Positions 8,237-14,613 of a stretch of 26,241 bases of DNA are shown in pieces. Every line of letters begins with the position of its first letter. The stretch's first letter is position 1. The notes beneath the pieces are model-generated. The model did not search any database. It saw only the letters and a list, made by a program, of their open reading frames with translations, and was not told the origin of the DNA. The position numbers and the translations under genes are program-made. Source of the stretch: JBBRSC01 sp038245795 (GTDB taxonomy: Bacteria; Actinomycetota; Acidimicrobiia; Acidimicrobiales; Microtrichaceae). The DNA is taken from the NCBI GenBank assembly GCA_038245795.1, contig JBBRSC010000012.1, positions 1-26,241 of the forward strand, in the 5' to 3' direction.

Positions 8237-9001
8237 TCAGATCCGAACCGGCGGCCCGAATGTGGCCTGCATGTGTTCGGTGTACATGGTGAGCAGCGGC
8301 TTCCGCGGGAAGCCCATGGACCGCAGTTCATCGGCGAACGGATGTCCCGTTCCGATCGTGACGTCAGCGCTCCCGCCACCGAAGCGGAGTCGCACCCCCC
8401 GATTCCTGGTGGACCATTCGGTGCGGAGGATCGCCCCCGACTCGTCGTTGCTGTAACACGCCATGGTCATCGGCCGGCCCGGCACCCGGAGCGGGCCGCG
8501 ACGAATGCTGATGTCGATGACGCGTTCACCGGACCCGTTGTCGAGCCAGGCCGTCGCACGCTGTTCGCCGATGTCGACCGCCATCGGTGCCACCCATTTG
8601 GGGAAGCCCCAGATACCCCGACCCGCCATGCAGGTGAACGGCTCGGAGACGGGCAGCCGATGGATGTAGGTGGAGACCCCGCCGCGTCGCAGCTGCGGCG
8701 ACCCCTCGGGGGCGGCGATGACAACAGCCAGGCCGATCTCGTCATACGACTGGAGATCGCCATCGAGGTACGTCACGAGCGCCAGCGACACGACGGCCCG
8801 ATTCCGACGCTTGCGGTCGACGGTCAGCCCCGTGGCGGCGATGACCGACTGCGCTGCATCGGCGTCGACCAGATACGTGGCGTTCGCCATGCGCGCTGAA
8901 CGGACCCCGACGGGAAGGGCGATTGGGGTGCCGCCGATGTCGTAGGTGCCGTCGCTGGATGGAGACAAGCCGCCGAGCGCCACGCCGGCATCAAGATTCA
9001 C
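8237..9001 (-). CDS. Acetoacetate decarboxylase-superfamily protein
   Basis: A 254-residue protein of the acetoacetate decarboxylase (ADC) fold. The recognisable core is SYDEIG (85-90) and GRGIWGFPKWVAP (127-139). In clostridial ADC the matching site carries two lysines, Lys115 forming the Schiff base and Lys116 tuning its pKa; here K135 is followed by W136. A Schiff-base lysine is therefore kept but the pKa partner is lost. Some ADC-fold proteins without decarboxylase activity act as aldolase-dehydratases, so a retro-aldol or hydration step on a beta-keto or enone acid is possible. GTG at 9001 overlaps the FadD19-like stop by 4 bp, so the two are cotranslated. It converges with the racemase gene with one base between stops. 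The function is not settled by sequence. Confidence 0.75.
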   Translation of the reverse strand: MNLDAGVALGGLSPSSDGTYDIGGTPIALPVGVRSARMANATYLVDADAAQSVIAATGLTVDRKRRNRAVVSLALVTYLDGDLQSYDEIGLAVVIAAPEGSPQLRRGGVSTYIHRLPVSEPFTCMAGRGIWGFPKWVAPMAVDIGEQRATAWLDNGSGERVIDISIRRGPLRVPGRPMTMACYSNDESGAILRTEWSTRNRGVRLRFGGGSADVTIGTGHPFADELRSMGFPRKPLLTMYTEHMQATFGPPVRI

Positions 9002-10620
9002 CGGTCGCCCTTGGCGAGGGCGCTGGCCCAGGGGTAGTCGGGCTTGCCGCTCGGCGATCGCCGGATCTCGTCGACCACATGGAGTTCACGTGGCACCTTG
9101 TAACCGGCGACAAACGATCGGGCATGCTCGGCCAGCGACTCGAGTTCCGCCGAGACCCCCTCACGGAACTGAACGACGGCCGCCACGGTCTGTCCCCAGC
9201 GTTCGTCGGGCACGCCCACGACGATGCAATCGAAGACCGCTGGATGATCCTTGAGGGCCTGCTCGACCTCCTCGGGATGGATCTTTTCGCCTCCCGAATT
9301 GATCGTCGTCGAGCCCCGACCGAGCAGGGTGATGGTGCCATCGTTCTCCCAGCGCGCGAAGTCGCCGGACACGGCGTAGCGCCGACCATCTGCCGCTGTG
9401 ACAAAGGTGGCAGCAGTCTTTTCCGGGTCCTTGTAGTAGCCGAGCGGAATGTTGCCACCGCGGCCCATCTTCCCGACGGTGTCGTTGCCCGGCGGGATGA
9501 TCTGGAGGTCCTCGTCCAACAGCACCACATCCGGTCCCGGAGTCACGGTCGGCCCGCCGCCGCGCATCTGGGTATCGCCCTTGCCCACCATGCGGAGACC
9601 GTTGAATCCGGACTCCGACGATCCGATGGAGTCGGTGATGAGCAGGTTCGGGAACACGTCGATGAACTGATCCTTCACGGTTGGCGAGAAGATCGCGGCC
9701 GACGACGACACCGAGATCACCGTTGAGGTGTCGTAACGGGACGGGTCCTCCGCCAGATGCTCGATCATCGGACGCCCCATGGCGTCACCGGTGATGAGCA
9801 TCGAATTCACGCCAACTGATTCGACGATCTCCCAGACCCCGGCGGCGCTGAACCTGGGGAGCAGCGCAATCGTGTGGCCCTGGAACATCTGACCCATCGT
9901 TCCCCACTGGGCGGCTCCGTGCATGAGTGGTGGAATCACCAGAAAGATCATCGGGGTCTCGAACGAGGCAGCCTTGGTAGCCAAGCCATGATCGTCAGCG
10001 ACCCGAATCCCCGTAACGGCATCGATGCCTTGGCCGAGGGCCATGAAGACATCCTCCTGACGCCACATCACGCCCTTGGGGAGACCCGTCGTGCCACCGG
10101 TATAGAGCACGTAGAGATCGTCAGGCGAGCGCTCGAGGACCGGTCGTTCCGACGACGCGTTCACGGTCACATCGTCGAGGGACGCGACCGGCAGCCCTCC
10201 CACCGAGGACGAGGCATCGCTGCCATCGTCGATCCACCAGATCTGACGAAGTGTCGGGGTGTGATCAGCCACTGCGTCCAACAGCGGGAGGTAGCCACGA
10301 TCTGCAACGCAGACGACGCAATCGGCGTTGCCCAACAGATAGGACAACTCGTCAGCGACGTAACGGAAGTTGATGTTGATCGGGATGGCCCTGGCTTTGA
10401 AGGTGCCGAGCATCACCTCGATCCACTCGTGGGAATTCTGTGCGTAGATCCCGACGTGTTCCCCAGGGGCGACGCCAGCGTCGATGAGCGCGTTGGCGAC
10501 GCGGTTCGATCGCGCGTCCAGCTCAGCGAAACTCAGATGGAGCGGACCGTCGATCAACGCGGTCCGATCGGGCACGGCGTCGACCGTGTATTCGAACAAG
10601 TCACCGATGTTGTAGGCCAT
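8998..10620 (-). CDS. fadD19: Acyl-CoA synthetase, FadD19-like (sterol side-chain acid:CoA ligase), copy B
   Basis: Adenylate-forming acid:CoA ligase of 540 residues. The N-terminus MAYNIGDLFEYTVDAVPDR is close to that of mycobacterial FadD19. Other matching blocks are NINFRYVADELSYLL, the P-loop TGGTTGLPKGVMWRQED (174-190), GDAMGRPM, ITDSIGSSESGF, GNIPLGYYKDPEKTAATF, INSGGEKIHPEEVE and the catalytic lysine K526 in RSPSGKPDYPWA. In mycobacteria FadD19 is needed for C24-branched sterol side chains. ATG at 10620 has a -10 box six bases upstream and a KstR-type operator 24 bases upstream, making it a likely direct target of the regulator at 3957. It overlaps the ADC-like gene by 4 bp. Of the two FadD19-like genes this one looks closer to FadD19 itself. 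Substrate range is inferred. Confidence 0.9.
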   Translation of the reverse strand: MAYNIGDLFEYTVDAVPDRTALIDGPLHLSFAELDARSNRVANALIDAGVAPGEHVGIYAQNSHEWIEVMLGTFKARAIPININFRYVADELSYLLGNADCVVCVADRGYLPLLDAVADHTPTLRQIWWIDDGSDASSSVGGLPVASLDDVTVNASSERPVLERSPDDLYVLYTGGTTGLPKGVMWRQEDVFMALGQGIDAVTGIRVADDHGLATKAASFETPMIFLVIPPLMHGAAQWGTMGQMFQGHTIALLPRFSAAGVWEIVESVGVNSMLITGDAMGRPMIEHLAEDPSRYDTSTVISVSSSAAIFSPTVKDQFIDVFPNLLITDSIGSSESGFNGLRMVGKGDTQMRGGGPTVTPGPDVVLLDEDLQIIPPGNDTVGKMGRGGNIPLGYYKDPEKTAATFVTAADGRRYAVSGDFARWENDGTITLLGRGSTTINSGGEKIHPEEVEQALKDHPAVFDCIVVGVPDERWGQTVAAVVQFREGVSAELESLAEHARSFVAGYKVPRELHVVDEIRRSPSGKPDYPWASALAKGDR

Positions 10621-10626
10621 CGCCCC

Positions 10627-10632
10627 AATCTA
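10627..10632 (-). promoter_or_regulatory. Candidate -10 box giving a leaderless transcript of fadD19 copy B
   Basis: On the minus strand this reads TAGATT, which fits TANNNT and ends six bases before the ATG at 10620. It contains the TAG stop of the WS/DGAT gene. The region 16-17 bases upstream, where a -35 would fall, lies inside the KstR-like operator at 10644-10657, so a bound repressor would block this promoter. Confidence 0.45.
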
Positions 10633-12138
10633 GATGGCGGCGGTAGAACGCGTTCCTGTTTTGGCGGGAGCCTTCTTCGCAGCTCGGGTTCTCGCCGCCG
10701 CCTTCTTGACGACAATTGCCTTGGGGACCGACGCTGACGCTCGAGCCGGGGTGAGCAACTCGTCGAAGGCTGTCGGGATCGCCTTGGCGAGATCCCACAG
10801 ATCCGGCATGAGTTCGCGGCATGCCATGAACCCGAAGTCGATCGAATCCCGGTAGCTCAGCACGGTGGCGTTGAGGCCGGCACCCTCGTGGATCGGGCCC
10901 ATCGGATAGGCCGCAACCATTTCTGCGCCAGCCAGGTACAGCGGGAACGGCGGGCCCGGAACGTTCGAGATGACGAGGTTGTGGATGGGTCGATGGAGAT
11001 CGGCGAGCTTCATCGACGAGTAGAGCCTCGAGGCCAGCGCGAACGTGCGCGGCGCGGCGAACTCGCCCCAATCGGTCAGCAGACGAGCGCCGACGGCGTT
11101 ATGTTCCGCCTTGGCCCCAATGGTGGCTTCGGCGATGGCCTGGAGTCGCTCGATTGGATCGTCGATGTCAGTGGCGAGTGATGTGAACATGGCCGACACC
11201 TTGTTGCCGGCCGTTCCCGACTCATCGTCGGTGCGCACTGACACGGGAACCACGGCCATCAAGGGTTCGGCCGGGGTCGCATCGTGATCATCCAGATAGT
11301 GGCGTAACGCACCCGCGACGACAGCGAGTACGACATCGTTCATCTTCACGCCGTAGGCGTCCTTGATCAGCTTGGCGTCCTCGAGCCCGATGCGGGCAAA
11401 GGCCACGCGGCGATGCGATGTGATGGCTGCGTTCCACGGAGTCCTCGGTGCCGTCAGCGGCACTGCCCCCACCCGTCCTTCGGGATCGTTGCGATTGCGG
11501 ATGACGTTGTTCATGCCCTGGATCGTGCGAGTGGCCAAAGGAACCAGTTGCGTTGCTCGGCGAATGCGGGAAGCAACGGCGTAGCTCACCAGTTCGGCGT
11601 CGGACGGGACATGTTCAGCGTCGACATCGACCGGCTCGGTGGGAGGCGGTGATGGTTCCAGGTCATAGAGCGAGGTCATGATCTCGGCACCGGAGGCACC
11701 GTCGATGGCGGCATGGTGGACCTTGGCGATGAACCCGATGCGATCGTGTTTCAACCCCTCGATGACCCATGCCTCCCACAGCGGTCGCGACCGGTCGAGG
11801 GGGATCGAGGCGATCTGACCCGCGATTTCGCCGAGCTCGCGTCGGCCGCCGGGGGCCGGCACGGCGATCCGACGGACGTGATAGTCGAGGTCGAAGTTCG
11901 GGTCGTTGATCCAGACGGGGTGGTGGAGTTGAAACGGAACCGCCACCAGCCGACGAGTGAAGGGTGCCACCAGATGGAGACGGCTCCTGATGTGTTCTCT
12001 GATGGCCTCGAAGCTGTAGCCGTTGGACATCGTCGAGGTGTCGTAGATGCCGGTCATCGCCACATGCATGTGGCTGGTCGGCGTCTCCAGATACAGGAAG
12101 GACGCATCCATCCCCGTGAGTCGTTGCATCCTGTCCAT
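10630..12138 (-). CDS. Wax ester synthase/diacylglycerol acyltransferase (WS/DGAT) family protein
   Basis: Bacterial WS/DGAT of 502 residues, transferring an acyl group from acyl-CoA to diacylglycerol or a fatty alcohol at the inner membrane or lipid-body surface. The N-terminus MQRLTGMDASFLYLETPTSH is typical. The active-site motif HHAAIDG is at 141-147 (H142 and D146 the usual catalytic pair). PLWEAWVIEG, the NDVVLAVVAGALRHYL block and the ISNVPGP motif follow in family order. The last 35 or so residues are rich in lysine and alanine (VKKAAARTRAAKKAPAK), an unusual basic tail. ATG at 12138 is used; ATG at 12129 is possible and neither has a strong ribosome site. Its 3' end carries the operator and promoter of the next gene. 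It may store acyl groups released by the catabolic genes. Confidence 0.9.
   Translation of the reverse strand: MDRMQRLTGMDASFLYLETPTSHMHVAMTGIYDTSTMSNGYSFEAIREHIRSRLHLVAPFTRRLVAVPFQLHHPVWINDPNFDLDYHVRRIAVPAPGGRRELGEIAGQIASIPLDRSRPLWEAWVIEGLKHDRIGFIAKVHHAAIDGASGAEIMTSLYDLEPSPPPTEPVDVDAEHVPSDAELVSYAVASRIRRATQLVPLATRTIQGMNNVIRNRNDPEGRVGAVPLTAPRTPWNAAITSHRRVAFARIGLEDAKLIKDAYGVKMNDVVLAVVAGALRHYLDDHDATPAEPLMAVVPVSVRTDDESGTAGNKVSAMFTSLATDIDDPIERLQAIAEATIGAKAEHNAVGARLLTDWGEFAAPRTFALASRLYSSMKLADLHRPIHNLVISNVPGPPFPLYLAGAEMVAAYPMGPIHEGAGLNATVLSYRDSIDFGFMACRELMPDLWDLAKAIPTAFDELLTPARASASVPKAIVVKKAAARTRAAKKAPAKTGTRSTAAI
10644..10657. promoter_or_regulatory. KstR-type operator upstream of fadD19 copy B
   Basis: The sequence TagAACgcGTTccT fits TnnAACnnGTTnnA except for the last base and contains the perfect palindrome GAACGCGTTC (10646-10655). 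It is 24-37 bases before the FadD19-like ATG and lies inside the last codons of the WS/DGAT gene. The extended match AGAACGCGTTCCNGTTTT (10645-10662) is the same as at 3885-3902 apart from the N position. Two such long matches, both at starts of sterol-type genes, make chance unlikely. Confidence 0.65.
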
Positions 12139-12236
12139 CCCTGTCAGTTCCGCCCCTCATTCTTGTCGAAACCGCGAACCCGTGCCGCGTGGATGGACCT
12201 GATCCATCATTTGGGATCCGAGGTGGTCCGGCCACC

Positions 12237-12242
12237 TACCAT
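12237..12242 (+). promoter_or_regulatory. Candidate -10 box of the MetE-like operon
   Basis: TACCAT fits TANNNT and ends eight bases before the ATG at 12251, so the mRNA would begin at or very near the start codon. This favours ATG 12251 over the in-frame GTG at 12245. No clear -35 is seen. The WS/DGAT gene starts 112 bases away in the other direction, and no operator-like palindrome is evident between them. Confidence 0.35.
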
Positions 12243-12250
12243 GCGTGCTC

Positions 12251-13357
12251 ATGACTGGTGCCCCGATCACTTTCGCCACGCAGCTCGTCGGGAGTTGGTG
12301 CAAACCGCAATGGCTCGCTGACCACGACCGGGTGTACGGCAAAGAGGGAACGTGGTGGCGCATCCCGCCCGAGTTCCGGGCCGAGGCACTCGACGACGCC
12401 GTTCGTCTGGCGATCTTCGACCAGAACCGCGCTGGTCTGACCTACGCCACTGACGGCGAATGCCGCCGCCAGACGTTCTCCGGCCACTTCTACCAATTCG
12501 GCGGCATCGATTCCGAGGAGCAGGGTGCTGTCACCAACTTCTCGAACGATGTCGGAGAGTTCCTCACCATGAAAGCTCGCGCCGCGGCGCCTGCTCCGAC
12601 CGAGGGCGATGAACCACCACCTCCACCGAAGTTCGAACAGCCGCGAGTTGTCGGACCGCTGACGTGGACCAGCCCGATTCTCGACTACGACGCGAAGTTC
12701 CTGAAGACGTATGCGGCTGGCCTGTCAAAGGTCACGGTCATCGGGCCGGTGAGCTTGGCGTTGCGGTTGGTCGATGAGTTCTACGGCGACATGCGGTCGC
12801 TGACGTTGGCCCTCGCAGACGTCATCAACGCGGAGATCCGCCATCTCGAGACGTTGGGAGTTGATCTGATCCAGATCGACGAGCCAGAGGTCCACTTCCG
12901 CTACTCGCAGTGCAAGGACTACGCCACCGAAGCCATCGACCGAGCGCTCGCCGGGGTGACCACTCGGACGTCGGTGCACGTCTGTTATGGCTATTCGAAG
13001 AACATTGCGGAGAAGCGGGCCACCCCCGTGTACGCGGAAGCCATCGAGGCGCTGGCCGCCAGTTGCGTCCACGAGATTTCGCTGGAGTACGAACAGCCAC
13101 GACATGGCCCCGAACTGCTCGAGCATTGCGGCGACAAGGCCGTCATTCTCGGGGTGTTGGACCTGGATACCGAGGCTCCCGTCGAGACGCCGGAATACAT
13201 TGCGTCCCGGGCGCGTGACGCCATTGAGGTCATCGGCCCCGACCGTCTGCGACTCGGCCCCGACTGCGGCATGTGGTTCCTGCCCCGAGATCATGCCTTC
13301 GCCAAGATCGCGGCAATGGAGCAGGCCGCGCAGGGTCTCCGGAGTGAGTACGTGTGA
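12251..13357 (+). CDS. MetE C-terminal-like zinc methyl/alkyl-transferase family protein
   Basis: A 368-residue protein of the cobalamin-independent methionine synthase C-terminal barrel family. The zinc-ligand pattern is visible: H243 and C245 in SVHVCYGY, E279 in ISLEYEQ (aligning with the ITIE glutamate of E. coli MetE) and C339 in GPDCGMWFLP. LIQIDEPEVHFR (207-217) is the substrate-side IDEP motif. It has no N-terminal MetE half, so it is unlikely to be full methionine synthase. A proline-rich insert (EPPPPPKFEQP, about 121-131) is present. Single-domain relatives include epoxyalkane:coenzyme M transferases and many uncharacterised actinobacterial proteins; the thiol acceptor cannot be told from sequence. 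It overlaps the next gene by 4 bp and so is translated with an esterase and acetoacetyl-CoA synthetase, which suggests catabolism more than methionine synthesis. Confidence 0.75.
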   Translation: MTGAPITFATQLVGSWCKPQWLADHDRVYGKEGTWWRIPPEFRAEALDDAVRLAIFDQNRAGLTYATDGECRRQTFSGHFYQFGGIDSEEQGAVTNFSNDVGEFLTMKARAAAPAPTEGDEPPPPPKFEQPRVVGPLTWTSPILDYDAKFLKTYAAGLSKVTVIGPVSLALRLVDEFYGDMRSLTLALADVINAEIRHLETLGVDLIQIDEPEVHFRYSQCKDYATEAIDRALAGVTTRTSVHVCYGYSKNIAEKRATPVYAEAIEALAASCVHEISLEYEQPRHGPELLEHCGDKAVILGVLDLDTEAPVETPEYIASRARDAIEVIGPDRLRLGPDCGMWFLPRDHAFAKIAAMEQAAQGLRSEYV

Positions 13358-14613
13358 ACGCGTACCGAACGGCCCGTGCCCAGTGGAAGCATCTGGATCC
13401 GCACACTCGACGAGCGATCTGGGGCACCATTGGCGTACTGAACGCTCGCGCCCCGCGCCGGTTCAATCGGGTGTTGCAGGTGCCGTCGTTCTTCTGGGCA
13501 TGGTTCACCACCGAAGGCGCGTTCCCCTTCTTGGTGCTGCACGCCATTCGAGTGACAGGTTCGATCCGACGCGGTCGCTCTGGCATCGAGGGTGCACTCG
13601 ACTCCGCGCTCGATGTCGCAATTGCGGGTGGACTGATGTCGTTCATCTCCGAGGGTCGTCAAGCCGATGATCAGTTCGCGGCAGCGCTCGCCCCGTACCT
13701 CAGCGGATCGGAGTTGGCTGCGCGACCCAACTCTGTGAGATGGGGCGAGTGGTTCCCGATGCTCTACGGCGGGCGTCATCGTCGGACCAGAACTCGCAAC
13801 ATCGTCTTTTCGCCTCCCGGTCCCGGACGTCCGCTCCGCTTGGACGTCTACCGGCCACTCGGCGACTGGGATGGCCGGGAGCGGCGCCCGGCGCTGATCC
13901 AGATCCACGGCGGCGCGTGGCTGTTGGGCGACAAACGCGAGCAGGGGATTCCGCTGCTGAACCACATGGCAGCGAACGGCTGGGTGGGGTTCAACGTGAA
14001 CTATTCGCTGTCGCCGCGGGCCAGAGCACCTCAGCATCTCATCGACGTGAAACGAGCGATCTCGTGGATCCGTGAGCACGCCGATGAGTTCGGGATCGAT
14101 CCCAATGCCATCTGCGTGACGGGTGGCTCGGCGGGCGGGCACCTCTGCGCGTTGGCAGCGCTCACCGAGAACGACCCACAGTTCCAGCCGGGCTTCGAGG
14201 ACGCCGACACGTCGATTGCGGCAGCCCTGCCGTTCTATGGCGTCTACGACATGGTTGATCTCGACCATCACATGATCGAGGGATTCGTGAAACTCCTGAT
14301 CGAACCGGTGGTCTTCGGGGCGAAATACAGCGCCGATCCTGCGCCGTTCGAGTCGTACTCGCCCATCCACCAGGTGCACGCTGACGCCCCGCCGATGATG
14401 ATCATTCACGGCAGTCGCGACGCGTTGGTGGCCGTCGAATCGGCGCGCGCCTTTGCCGCCAAGATGGCCGACGTGTCCACGAACGCCTCGATCTATGTCG
14501 AGCTCTACGGCGCGCAGCATGCCTTCGACATTTTTCCCTCGCCGCGCACCGTTCGGACCATCGAGTACTGCCAACAGTTCCTCGATGGAGTCCACCGCGG
14601 CGTCATCAAGTGA
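13354..14613 (+). CDS. Hormone-sensitive-lipase-type esterase (alpha/beta hydrolase)
   Basis: Carboxylesterase of 419 residues. The family IV oxyanion motif HGGAW is at 185-189, the nucleophile elbow GGSAGGHL holds S259, and D356 (HGSRDALV) and H389 (GAQHAFDIF) complete the triad. About 145 residues precede the catalytic fold, with hydrophobic stretches near 43-65; they may contact the membrane but are not a clear signal peptide. The arrangement resembles mycobacterial Lip proteins such as LipC/LipQ. GTG at 13354 overlaps the MetE-like stop by 4 bp, and its own stop overlaps the next start by 4 bp, so it is the middle of a coupled trio. The substrate is probably a short or medium acyl ester, but this is not fixed by sequence. 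Confidence 0.87.
   Translation: MNAYRTARAQWKHLDPHTRRAIWGTIGVLNARAPRRFNRVLQVPSFFWAWFTTEGAFPFLVLHAIRVTGSIRRGRSGIEGALDSALDVAIAGGLMSFISEGRQADDQFAAALAPYLSGSELAARPNSVRWGEWFPMLYGGRHRRTRTRNIVFSPPGPGRPLRLDVYRPLGDWDGRERRPALIQIHGGAWLLGDKREQGIPLLNHMAANGWVGFNVNYSLSPRARAPQHLIDVKRAISWIREHADEFGIDPNAICVTGGSAGGHLCALAALTENDPQFQPGFEDADTSIAAALPFYGVYDMVDLDHHMIEGFVKLLIEPVVFGAKYSADPAPFESYSPIHQVHADAPPMMIIHGSRDALVAVESARAFAAKMADVSTNASIYVELYGAQHAFDIFPSPRTVRTIEYCQQFLDGVHRGVIK

Noticed and set aside
7288..8379. Minus-strand open frame of 363 codons
   Set aside because: It lies opposite the racemase, which matches MCR along its whole length; no domain is seen in the antisense product.
13349..13366. KstR-like half match gAACgcGTa at the MetE-like/esterase junction
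   Set aside because: The second half is GTA, not GTT, and it sits inside an operon at overlapping start and stop codons, not at a promoter.
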